64,000 nt of DNA, from IMG/VR virus record IMGVR_UViG_3300021962_000054, positions 1 through 64,000 of that record; one strand, given 5' to 3'. The translations under genes were made by a program, and so were the position numbers. The first letter of the stretch is position 1; the number at the start of each line of letters is the position of its first letter. Positions 45,762-51,754 of the stretch are shown piece after piece. Origin of the DNA: a virus. The notes below the pieces were generated by a model. That model ran no database searches and was not told the DNA's origin. It was given only the letters and a program-made list of their open reading frames with translations.

Positions 45762-45912
45762 ATGTTCAATAACTCACATATATGGCAAAGTACTACCCAG
45801 CAAGAAATGGGTAAAGACCTATGTGCCTATACAGGAGACATAGCGTAACCGGAGTGTAAGTTGTTGATTTGATTAGACTTTCGACCCCGGGCATAAAAAA
45901 CCCGGGGTTTTT
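45762..45912 (+). ncRNA. Candidate small RNA with own late promoter and terminator
   Basis: About 150 nt between a perfect late promoter and a strong intrinsic terminator, with no credible ORF. A CTATGT/ACATAG inverted repeat lies in the middle. Promoter, stem and terminator together suggest a dedicated small RNA. Confidence 0.5.
45885..45912 (+). terminator. Strong intrinsic terminator
   Basis: CCCCGGG (45885-45891), 9-nt loop, CCCGGGG (45901-45907), then TTTTT. Confidence 0.92.
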
Positions 45913-45923
45913 CGTTTTATCTA

Positions 45924-45951
45924 TTGACTTTGTTTAGAAATCGTATATAAT
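45924..45951 (+). promoter_or_regulatory. Sigma70-type promoter at the head of the tRNA region
   Basis: TTGACT (45924-45929), 16-bp spacer, TATAAT (45946-45951). Near-consensus for the host housekeeping sigma factor, so the first structured RNA and tRNA could be made early, without phage late factors. Confidence 0.8.
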
Positions 45952-45959
45952 GCTTAGAT

Positions 45960-46181
45960 AGTGTTGAAAGGGGAACGAGGCTCCGCGAGACACTTTAAAA
46001 TTATCGCATACGGGCGGACAGTATACATGAAAGGGTTGGCGACAACTACCCAAGTAAGACTACTGACTAGGGCTTGACCCTAGTATAGCAAAGGAAACTT
46101 TGCTATTCTGTAAACATATACAAGAAAGAGGCCCCAGGCCCCTGACGCATGGAAAAGGCATTGTGTATGTTTACAGAATAG
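45960..46181 (+). ncRNA. Candidate structured RNA upstream of the first tRNA
   Basis: About 220 nt of stems behind a sigma70 promoter: AGTGT/ACACT (45960/45990), a 7-bp hairpin (46066-46084), a 9-bp GAAA-capped hairpin (46085-46106) and a 21-bp stem with one G-U (46103-46123 with 46161-46181). The last two share four bases, so they may switch or stack. No ORF. T4 also carries stable non-tRNA RNAs in its tRNA cluster; this is a functional analogy only. Confidence 0.6.
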
Positions 46182-46187
46182 TAAATA
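46180..46187 (+). promoter_or_regulatory. Late-type promoter abutting a tRNA
   Basis: AGTAAATA, predicted start 46193, one base before the tRNA 5' end. Confidence 0.35.
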
Positions 46188-46193
46188 GATTGC

Positions 46194-46269
46194 GCCCCGG
46201 TAGCTCAGTTGGTAGAGCAGCGGATTAGTAACCCGCAGGTCGGAAGTTCAACCCTTCTCTGGGGCACCA
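46194..46269 (+). tRNA. tRNA-Thr (anticodon AGT)
   Basis: A full cloverleaf with encoded CCA: 7-bp acceptor (one G-U), D-arm GCTC/GAGC, T-arm with TTCAACC loop. The loop TTAGTAA gives anticodon AGT (codon ACT). The stem has an A-C mismatch at 31-39. A34 is rare in bacterial tRNA-Thr and would need inosine or read ACU only. Confidence 0.8.
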
Positions 46270-46276
46270 TTTTTTT

Positions 46277-47020
46277 ATGAAGTATACTTTAGGACCTATA
46301 GACAGACAAAAAGAATTAGATTTTCATCTTATTCCTTTTAGGAATAAAGGCTTGACTGTGCCAGGCATTTTAGGTGGATACACTAAGTTGGGTGTATACT
46401 TTTCTGGTGGGTTAGATTCTACGATTACATTATGTTTGATACTTGATGAATTGCGTAAATCAAGAAAAATAGAAGAAGTTTCAGTAACATGTTTTACTGT
46501 AGTCAAAACATCTGGCTCTACTTATTATGCTAGTAGGATGCTAGAAAAGGTCAGAAAAGTATTTGATTGTGATATAAATCATATCACTAACTTAGATAAT
46601 CCTGATATTGATAAAACACCGACACCCTTGTCGTTTTCAACGATAGCAGAGTTGGTTGGTCAATATAAAGATACATTATTTTTTACAGGACTGATGTCTT
46701 ATCCTGATAGCAAAGAAAAAGATTTTGTATATAAAGAGTCGATGAGCAATATTCCTAATATTGGATTGCGGAATTACAAGGTGGTACAACCTTTGACTCA
46801 TTTATATAAATATCATGTAGTTGATTTGTACTATCAAATGAATCTTGATAGCCTCATACCTTACACTCATACATGTACAAAACAATCCATAGGTACTTGT
46901 AATATGTGTACGGGATGCGAAGAAAGACAGTGGGCGTTTGATGTTCTCAGTAAAACTGACCCTGAACCTATAATGCCTGACATCGAGGATCTGTCAAATA
47001 ACGGCAGTTGGAAATTTTAG
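46277..47020 (+). CDS. QueC-like PP-loop ATPase
   Basis: A 247-residue protein with the PP-loop SGGLDS (residues 43-48) and a C-terminal four-Cys cluster (C200, C208, C211, C214) whose spacing nearly equals QueC's zinc site; EERQWAF follows, as CxxCxxRxxAF does in QueC. QueC makes preQ0, the precursor of queuosine in tRNA and of 7-deazaguanine in some phage DNA. Here it sits among tRNA genes, starting 7 bp after tRNA-Thr. Other PP-loop enzymes of similar layout cannot be excluded, and the other Que enzymes are not in the window. Confidence 0.6.
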   Translation: MKYTLGPIDRQKELDFHLIPFRNKGLTVPGILGGYTKLGVYFSGGLDSTITLCLILDELRKSRKIEEVSVTCFTVVKTSGSTYYASRMLEKVRKVFDCDINHITNLDNPDIDKTPTPLSFSTIAELVGQYKDTLFFTGLMSYPDSKEKDFVYKESMSNIPNIGLRNYKVVQPLTHLYKYHVVDLYYQMNLDSLIPYTHTCTKQSIGTCNMCTGCEERQWAFDVLSKTDPEPIMPDIEDLSNNGSWKF

Positions 47021-47024
47021 TTTA

Positions 47025-47100
47025 TGGACCCATCGTCTAACGGTTAGGACTCAGCCCTTTCACGGCTGCAATAGGGATTCGAATTCCCTTGGGTTCACCA
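47025..47100 (+). tRNA. tRNA-Glu (TTC)
   Basis: Anticodon loop CTTTCAC within CAGCC/GGCTG; encoded CCA; acceptor TGGACCC with GGGTTCA. Confidence 0.93.
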
Positions 47101-47172
47101 TATTTTTGTGGTAAGATGATTGATTAGGCATCATCACGATAGTTCGCGGGTGTGCGGGCGACTATCACTTTT

Positions 47173-47246
47173 CCCGGGTTGGTCTATCGGTATGACAGCG
47201 GTCTCCAAAACCGTTAGGGGCGGTTCGACTCCGTCACTCGGGGCCA
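47173..47246 (+). tRNA. tRNA-Trp (CCA)
   Basis: Loop CTCCAAA within GCGGT/ACCGT, G73 discriminator as expected for Trp, encoded CCA. A GATAGT/ACTATC hairpin precedes it. Confidence 0.92.
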
Positions 47247-47252
47247 TTTTAT

Positions 47253-47326
47253 TGAGGCGTCGTCTAACGGCAGGACAGCAGGTTTTGATCCTGCTTATCG
47301 TGGTTCGAATCCATGCGCCTCAGCCA
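47253..47326 (+). tRNA. tRNA-Gln (TTG)
   Basis: Loop TTTTGAT within GCAGG/CCTGC, perfect TGAGGCG/CGCCTCA acceptor, G73, encoded CCA. Six bases after tRNA-Trp. Confidence 0.93.
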
Positions 47327-47612
47327 GGCTTGATGACCTGCAGGCATGTCTGACGGGTTCATCCTATCAGTGTGAGGGCTTTTCCGTTTCGGTAGCACTG
47401 ATTGATATATGAGGTAGAACGGAATGTAAACCATATGTTGTAACCATATGGTTAAGAACAAGCCTTAGATGGTAGTTACTGGTATAATGCGAGGTTGTCT
47501 GTTAGTAGCGTGAATACAACAAATGGAAACAGAATAGTCTATGTTGCGTGGGGGCATAGATGAAACTAAACTGAATGGTTGATAGCCGTGCGGTTAGCCC
47601 ACGCCATATTAG
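47327..47612 (+). ncRNA. Candidate structured RNA region after tRNA-Gln
   Basis: Nearly 290 bp without an ORF. Stems: ATCAGTG/CACTGAT (47366/47396), a 9-bp hairpin AACCATATG/CATATGGTT (47429-47453) and GCGTGGG/CCCACGC (47546/47598). An extended -10 (TGGTATAAT, 47480-47488) may start an RNA here. No known family recognised. Confidence 0.45.
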
Positions 47613-47640
47613 TTGTAATGTAATTATATTATGTTATAAT
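47613..47640 (+). promoter_or_regulatory. Sigma70-type promoter upstream of the nuclease/methyltransferase pair
   Basis: TTGTAA, 16-bp spacer, TATAAT (47635-47640), then an AGGAG ribosome site and GTG start at 47666. Confidence 0.6.
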
Positions 47641-47665
47641 TAGTATCTAACAACAGGAGATATTT

Positions 47666-48154
47666 GTGACTATACTGAATCTTATTGATCCAAAGTTGTT
47701 AGATGCTGAAGTTGAAGATCCACGTTATGTGAATAGTCCTTTTCGCCATCTAAAACAACTAAGTGCCAAACAAAAAGGCAAACGCTATGAACTGATTACT
47801 GAATGCGTAGTCCGTAAATTAGGACATACTGTCAGTAAGCCAACTGATACTGATCATGATCGTATCGTGGATGGTTTGAAAGTCGAGATCAAAGGTAGCA
47901 CTCTAAACAAGAATACAGATCATTTCTCATTCTTGCAGATACGACCCGATCAAGATTATGATAAAATTTATTTCACTATGTTCTATCCCACTGAATTAGT
48001 CATCATGGAGATGACTAAATCAAAGGTTCTTGAAAACATTGCTAATGGCAATTTCAAGAAGCAACATGGTGGCAACAAGGCTGATAGCGGTACATATCTT
48101 TATTATGGTAATCGTGAGAGCCTTGTAAATATAGGAGCGACATTTGTACAATGA
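47666..48154 (+). CDS. Type II-like restriction endonuclease (PD-(D/E)XK fold)
   Basis: A 162-residue protein from GTG with a PD-(D/E)XK pattern: E42 in the KRYELITECV helix, D65 in TDHDRIVDG and the E74-x-K76 triad in LKVEIKGST. The fold and its direct coupling to a DNA methyltransferase (4-bp ATGA overlap) suggest the nuclease half of a restriction-modification pair. A stand-alone sigma70-type promoter implies early expression. The recognition site is unknown. A different nuclease role (e.g. host DNA breakdown with self-DNA protected) is possible. Confidence 0.6.
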   Translation: MTILNLIDPKLLDAEVEDPRYVNSPFRHLKQLSAKQKGKRYELITECVVRKLGHTVSKPTDTDHDRIVDGLKVEIKGSTLNKNTDHFSFLQIRPDQDYDKIYFTMFYPTELVIMEMTKSKVLENIANGNFKKQHGGNKADSGTYLYYGNRESLVNIGATFVQ

Positions 48155-49083
48155 GTGAACCCGCACTAGATCCCAATATCACAACTCAGGAGTTGATGGC
48201 GATAGATTATCGTTACAACTATACTGAGAAAGAACTATTGGCTGATTGGGTAAAACTCAAAAATACAACAGAGTTCAAGAAGGGCAGTCAATTCAAGCCC
48301 GGCATGAAACTCTGTCAACACTTCTTTCCTAACTTTTGGAATATCAAAAGTAGTGGCGGTGTGTCATTTGCTGATTGCTGGCAAGACCATGCTCTAATGG
48401 ATAAAGTACGATTGTGGGGCAAACAAGGCATGAGTCAGTTGTGGCTCTCTTGGGTGCGCCGTGCCGTGTTCATGGCTGGTGGACTACCTAACAGTAGTTT
48501 CTATCGCCCGCACTTTTCAAGACAAGTCATATTGAATACTGGTAAGGATGAAGGCACATTGTTTGATCCTTGCGCGGGTTGGGGCGGTCGTATGTTAGGC
48601 ACTGTTAGTGCTGGCTGGCATTATATTGCTTGCGAGCCAAACGTCGAGACATATAACAATCTCAACATTCTAATTGATTTTCTTGGTATACGTGATAGTG
48701 TTACATTATACAATATACCAGCAGAGACGTTTGACTACAAGAATCATAGTAAGGTAGATGTCGTATTGACAAGTCCACCTTACTTCAATCTTGAGGTTTA
48801 TACTACTGATAGCAATCAAAGTTATCATAAGCATAATACATTTGATATATGGGTAACCAATTGGTTAGAACCATTGATCAATAATTGTGTCGATATGCTC
48901 AAAGATGATGGACTATCAGTATGGAATGTCATGAATTTCAACAATTGTCATCTGGCAAGTAGTGTCATTGACATCCATACAAAGTTGAATTATAGTTGTA
49001 AGTACACATTAGGTTTTCAGAGTCCTATCGCAAACATTAGAACTGTGAAAAATAAAGACCTAACATATGTATTTGCTAAATAA
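48151..49083 (+). CDS. DNA methyltransferase (amino-methylating type)
   Basis: A 310-residue protein with motif I FDPCAGWGGR (residues 138-147) and catalytic motif IV TSPPY (207-211), the order of beta-class or gamma-class N6-adenine/N4-cytosine methyltransferases. The 130 residues before motif I may hold target recognition. ATGA overlap with the nuclease gene makes a two-gene unit. It may guard phage DNA against the partner nuclease or host enzymes. Confidence 0.8.
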   Translation: MSEPALDPNITTQELMAIDYRYNYTEKELLADWVKLKNTTEFKKGSQFKPGMKLCQHFFPNFWNIKSSGGVSFADCWQDHALMDKVRLWGKQGMSQLWLSWVRRAVFMAGGLPNSSFYRPHFSRQVILNTGKDEGTLFDPCAGWGGRMLGTVSAGWHYIACEPNVETYNNLNILIDFLGIRDSVTLYNIPAETFDYKNHSKVDVVLTSPPYFNLEVYTTDSNQSYHKHNTFDIWVTNWLEPLINNCVDMLKDDGLSVWNVMNFNNCHLASSVIDIHTKLNYSCKYTLGFQSPIANIRTVKNKDLTYVFAK

Positions 49084-49087
49084 GTTT

Positions 49088-49246
49088 TGTGAGAGTCCGA
49101 GAGCGAAGAGTCTAACCCACTACCTGGCTATCGAGGATGAACCGATCTGTTGTTAGTTCTGTTCCCGCTTATTAGGGTGTGCTGTGGTGGCACTGGAAAC
49201 AACAGAGGGCGATCTGCCCTTCAACGGATATGATAGCACTCTCACA
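49088..49246 (+). ncRNA. Candidate structured RNA closed by a 9-bp stem
   Basis: TGTGAGAGT (49088-49096) pairs with ACTCTCACA (49238-49246). Inside are CTGTTGTT/AACAACAG, a GTGCT/GGCAC hairpin and AGGGC/GCCCT. The layout is a closed multi-branch RNA of about 160 nt between two genes. Not a tRNA; no known family recognised. Confidence 0.55.
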
Positions 49247-49264
49247 CCTATATAGGAAGTGTTT

Positions 49265-49510
49265 ATGTTTGAGGCTTTTTTAGAATGGTTGAATCCTAAA
49301 GTCGTTAGAGATACTTCTAATGACAGATTAGAAGAACCAGTTCGTATCAAGAAAAAGCCAACAGCAGAAGTTTACAAAGATAAGAAAGGTGAATTTCGCT
49401 GGCGTATAATCTCACATACAGGTGAGATTATAGGTGCAAGTTGTGAAGGTTATTCGTCAAAAGCAAGTTGTCAAAACAATTTGAAAACGATAACTAGTCT
49501 AAAGTTCTAA
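49265..49510 (+). CDS. DUF1508 (YegP-like) protein
   Basis: An 81-residue protein. Residues 33-80 carry a single DUF1508 unit: AEVYKDKKGEFRWRI, then GEIIGASCEGYSSKASCQNN. The family is small, found in bacteria and phages, and of unknown function. I chose the ATG at 49265 because AGGAAG lies five bases upstream; a GTG at 49259 would add two residues. Confidence 0.75.
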   Translation: MFEAFLEWLNPKVVRDTSNDRLEEPVRIKKKPTAEVYKDKKGEFRWRIISHTGEIIGASCEGYSSKASCQNNLKTITSLKF

Positions 49511-49586
49511 GGGGATGTAGCTCAGTTGGGAGAGCGCCAGCTTTGCAAGCTGGATGTCGTCGGTTCGATCCCGTCCATCTCCACCA
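49511..49586 (+). tRNA. tRNA-Ala (TGC)
   Basis: Loop TTTGCAA within CCAGC/GCTGG, T-loop TTCGATC, encoded CCA. Starts directly after the preceding stop codon. Confidence 0.95.
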
Positions 49587-49593
49587 ATTCTAT

Positions 49594-49668
49594 TGCGGGA
49601 TAGAGAAGTAGCAACTCGTCAGGCTCATAACCTGAAGATCGGTGGTGCAAATCCATCTCCCGCTACCA
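49594..49668 (+). tRNA. tRNA-Met (CAT), initiator-like
   Basis: Loop CTCATAA within TCAGG/CCTGA. The first acceptor pair is a T1-T72 mismatch, a hallmark of bacterial initiator tRNA, and the D-arm/variable region resembles initiator tRNA. Only two of the three G-C pairs typical of initiators lie at the base of the anticodon stem. T-loop is TGCAAAT. Encoded CCA. Confidence 0.85.
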
Positions 49669-49673
49669 AATTC

Positions 49674-49763
49674 TGAGTGTGAAAACAATACAAAGGGTGG
49701 TATGTAGTGGGGACTGTCCCCGTGAGGACCGGGATGCCCTACTAGCAACACTAGACACACTCA
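49674..49763 (+). ncRNA. Candidate 90-nt structured RNA between tRNAs
   Basis: TGAGTGTG (49674-49681) pairs with CACACTCA (49756-49763), with an internal GGGG/CCCC hairpin. It lies between tRNA-Met and tRNA-Cys and would be released by tRNA processing. It is not a cloverleaf. Confidence 0.5.
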
Positions 49764-49773
49764 TTTTGATTAT

Positions 49774-49851
49774 GTGGAAGTGCCCGAGAGGCCCAAGGGA
49801 AGAGTCTGCAAAACTCTAAAGCCGTCGGTTCGACTCCGACCTTCCACTCCA
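49774..49851 (+). tRNA. tRNA-Cys (GCA)
   Basis: Loop CTGCAAA within AGAGT/ACTCT, perfect GTGGAAG/CTTCCAC acceptor, T73 as expected for Cys, encoded CCA. Confidence 0.94.
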
Positions 49852-50013
49852 AACGTGCAGTCTAATCAACTGCTAGTCTACCCAGACGATGAGAAACGGA
49901 GTGATGTCCGTAGGGTGGTTCCAGTCTAACCGAACTGGCGCTGGCAATGCGAAAATCCTCTTTGGTCGTGATGCGGTACGAGCGACCGCCGCAGAGAGGA
50001 AGCAACTTATTTT
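49852..50013 (+). ncRNA. Spacer with stems between tRNA-Cys and tRNA-Tyr
   Basis: 162 bp without a believable gene. CCTCT/AGAGG (49957/49995) encloses GGTCG/CGACC (49964/49983), and CCAGT/ACTGG lies upstream at 49921. Possibly another small stable RNA. Confidence 0.35.
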
Positions 50014-50100
50014 GGGTGAACGGCGAAGTTGGAGAGTCGCGCCGGACTGTAAATCCGTTGTCTTACGACTGAGTAGGTTCGAATCCTACTTCACCCACCA
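50014..50100 (+). tRNA. tRNA-Tyr (GTA)
   Basis: Loop CTGTAAA, a long variable arm as expected for bacterial Tyr, GGGTGAA/TTCACCC acceptor, encoded CCA. Confidence 0.94.
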
Positions 50101-50109
50101 ATGTAATCA

Positions 50110-50146
50110 TTTTGTAACACATTATTTTGTAAATAGTGTTACAAAA
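50110..50146. promoter_or_regulatory. Inverted repeat upstream of thioesterase gene (operator-like)
   Basis: TTTTGTAACAC (50110-50120) and GTGTTACAAAA (50136-50146) form an 11-bp perfect inverted repeat with a 15-bp centre, 14 bp before the ATG. A-runs rather than T-runs follow on the plus strand, so it is not an intrinsic terminator. It could bind a dimeric regulator. Confidence 0.4.
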
Positions 50147-50160
50147 AAAACGGAGTATAT

Positions 50161-50532
50161 ATGAGATTTCTAACAAGGAAGTTAGTACAGCCCGGCGATC
50201 TAAACGTAAGAGGCACACTCTTTGGTGGTCGCTTATTGGCTTGGGTTGACGAAGAAGCAGCGATCTTTGCTGGTGTTGAAACTAGACACAATAAGGTGGT
50301 GACTAAAAAGATTTCAGCAATCGATTTTATCGCGCCTGCATTTCAAGGTGACATCGTTGAGATCGGCGTCGCGCTAAAACGTGTAGGCAAGACAAGTGTA
50401 ACTTTAGAAGTGCAGGTACGAAATCTAGTCACGCAAAAGGTTATCGTAAATATAGATGAAATGGTTTTTGTATGTGTCGATGAGAACGGTGTTCCCGTCA
50501 GACATATGTTAGGATTACCTAAGGGACAATAG
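50161..50532 (+). CDS. Acyl-CoA thioesterase (hotdog fold, YciA-like)
   Basis: A 123-residue hotdog protein with a clear YciA/acyl-CoA hydrolase signature: PGDLNVRGTLFGGRLLAWVDEEAAIFA, followed by KISAIDFIAPAFQGDIVEI. It would release CoA from acyl-CoA and could change fatty acid or CoA pools in the infected cell. It stands alone between tRNA genes, behind an inverted repeat. Its stop codon lies inside the acceptor stem of the next tRNA: the last ten bases are shared with tRNA-Ile. Confidence 0.85.
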   Translation: MRFLTRKLVQPGDLNVRGTLFGGRLLAWVDEEAAIFAGVETRHNKVVTKKISAIDFIAPAFQGDIVEIGVALKRVGKTSVTLEVQVRNLVTQKVIVNIDEMVFVCVDENGVPVRHMLGLPKGQ

Positions 50533-50598
50533 CTCAGTTGGTAGAGCAAAGTGTTGATAACGCTTAGGTCCATGGTTCGAACCCATGTTGTCCCACCA
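50523..50598 (+). tRNA. tRNA-Ile (GAT)
   Basis: Loop TTGATAA within AAGTG/CGCTT, GGGACAA/TTGTCCC acceptor, encoded CCA. Its first ten bases are the end of the thioesterase gene. Confidence 0.93.
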
Positions 50599-50605
50599 AT
50601 TTTCT

Positions 50606-50697
50606 GGAGACTTGGCTGAGTGGTCGAAAGCGGCGCCCTGCTAAGGCGTTGTATGGATAACACCGTACCATTGGTTCGAATCCAATAGTCTCCGCCA
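50606..50697 (+). tRNA. tRNA-Ser (GCT)
   Basis: Loop CTGCTAA, long variable arm as expected for Ser, GGAGACT/AGTCTCC acceptor, G73, encoded CCA. Confidence 0.94.
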
Positions 50698-50700
50698 GAT

Positions 50701-50874
50701 TTAGACTACGATGTGTAATCGTTCTTCACGTTTGCGCCATGCCTCAAGATTACGTTGTATCTCTTCAGGTGATGTGACAAGCAAACTTGTATCTTTGGGT
50801 TTAGCAAGTTCTTCTTTTGTATATACAGGATCTATGAGAGGTATATACTTGTCTAATAGTTTTCCTACTTCCAT
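50701..50874 (-). CDS. Small hypothetical protein
   Basis: A 57-residue minus-strand ORF (MEVGKLLDKYIPLID...) with a helical, charged C-terminal half (EEIQRNLEAWRKREERL). It fills the gap between tRNA-Ser and tRNA-Met. There is no Shine-Dalgarno, but a late promoter would start transcription at its ATG. Function unknown. Confidence 0.55.
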   Translation of the reverse strand: MEVGKLLDKYIPLIDPVYTKEELAKPKDTSLLVTSPEEIQRNLEAWRKREERLHIVV

Positions 50875-50879
50875 AAATA

Positions 50880-50887
50880 TATTTATT
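50880..50887 (-). promoter_or_regulatory. Late-type promoter abutting a minus-strand start codon
   Basis: AATAAATA on the minus strand (50887 to 50880); predicted start is 50874, the A of the ATG. Confidence 0.4.
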
Positions 50888-50964
50888 GGTGAGGTAGCTC
50901 AGACGGTTAGAGCGATGGATTCATAACCCATAGGTCGGGAGTTCGATTCTCCCCTTCACCACCA
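50888..50964 (+). tRNA. tRNA with CAT anticodon (elongator Met type)
   Basis: Loop TTCATAA within ATGGA/CCCAT (A-C mismatch at 31-39), GGTGAGG/CTTCACC acceptor, A73, encoded CCA. Paired position 1-72 marks it as elongator; Ile via lysidine cannot be excluded. Confidence 0.88.
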
Positions 50965-50973
50965 ATAGTATTC

Positions 50974-51050
50974 GGCTCGGTAGTTCAGTTGGTTAGAATA
51001 TCGGCCTGTCACGCCGAGGGTCACGGGTTCAAGTCCCGTCCGAGTCGCCA
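50974..51050 (+). tRNA. tRNA-Asp (GTC)
   Basis: Loop CTGTCAC within TCGGC/GCCGA, GGCTCGG/CCGAGTC acceptor, G73, encoded CCA. Confidence 0.95.
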
Positions 51051-51058
51051 ATTTTAGT

Positions 51059-51066
51059 TATAAATA
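51059..51066 (+). promoter_or_regulatory. Perfect late promoter close to a start codon
   Basis: TATAAATA, predicted start 51072, two bases before the ATG at 51074. No Shine-Dalgarno. Confidence 0.55.
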
Positions 51067-51073
51067 ATTAGGT

Positions 51074-51754
51074 ATGTCACGCTTGATAACATTAGGTTGC
51101 AGCCTAACTTATGATATAGGAATGAAAGAACGGTTAGCTGAATTGCTAGCATATGACCTCATAAGTCATGCTCAGACTGCCGGCAGTAATGGCTTGCAGA
51201 TAAACAAATTTCATGAATATGTTTTAGAAAACGATGTCGATAAACAAGATTTAGTATTATGGCAAATCACAAGTCCTACTAGGAACCATGTTAGATTGTA
51301 TCCTAATATTGTCAACACAAAGAAAGTAAAAGACATTCAAGAAAAAGATTTTGCACCTAACGATAGATATCATTATATTCAGAATAGTATGAATGTGTTT
51401 GACAATTTGTCAAGGCTTGATATGCTATGCAATAGTCCATATAGTTTGGTTGAATTTGACTCTAACGAACAGTTACAAAACATACTAACTAACATAGTTT
51501 TATGTAGTAAAATATATCCCAAAACTATGATCTTGTTTGGATGGTCTCAGATGTTGAACGATAAAGAAAAAGATATATTTTTTCAATACCTAGATAGACA
51601 TAATGTTCAATACATAAAAGAATTCTATGTAGATTGGATAAAAAATAATAAATTGAAGATGTGGGATGATGACTACCATCCGGCTCCCGAGTCCGGGGCA
51701 ATATTTGCCGAACAAGTCATCATGCCGAAATTACAGGAACTGAGCTGGATATGA
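51074..51754 (+). CDS. SGNH/GDSL-hydrolase-like protein
   Basis: A 226-residue protein that begins RLITLGCSLTYDIG, the block I of SGNH hydrolases with candidate nucleophile S10, and ends with a WDDDYHPAPESG block V-like sequence (Asp and His of the triad). Block III Asn may lie at ATPAGSNGLQ (N40 region). SGNH enzymes are esterases or deacetylases of sugars and lipids. It overlaps the next gene by 4 bp (ATGA), an oxygenase, so the two may act on one substrate. Confidence 0.55.
   Translation: MSRLITLGCSLTYDIGMKERLAELLAYDLISHAQTAGSNGLQINKFHEYVLENDVDKQDLVLWQITSPTRNHVRLYPNIVNTKKVKDIQEKDFAPNDRYHYIQNSMNVFDNLSRLDMLCNSPYSLVEFDSNEQLQNILTNIVLCSKIYPKTMILFGWSQMLNDKEKDIFFQYLDRHNVQYIKEFYVDWIKNNKLKMWDDDYHPAPESGAIFAEQVIMPKLQELSWI

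Noticed and set aside
45509-45769. 86-codon minus-strand ORF opposite the lipoprotein gene
   Set aside because: Leu/Gln-rich antisense of the Glu/Ala repeat; the plus-strand lipoprotein has promoter, ribosome site and lipobox.
47120-47353. 77-codon plus-strand ORF
   Set aside because: It reads through tRNA-Trp and tRNA-Gln genes.
50110-50150. Intrinsic terminator at the inverted repeat before the thioesterase
   Set aside because: The stem is flanked by T then A runs that pair with each other; no unpaired T-tract on either strand.
49889-50164. 91-codon plus-strand ORF
   Set aside because: It runs through tRNA-Tyr and a structured spacer; no family features.
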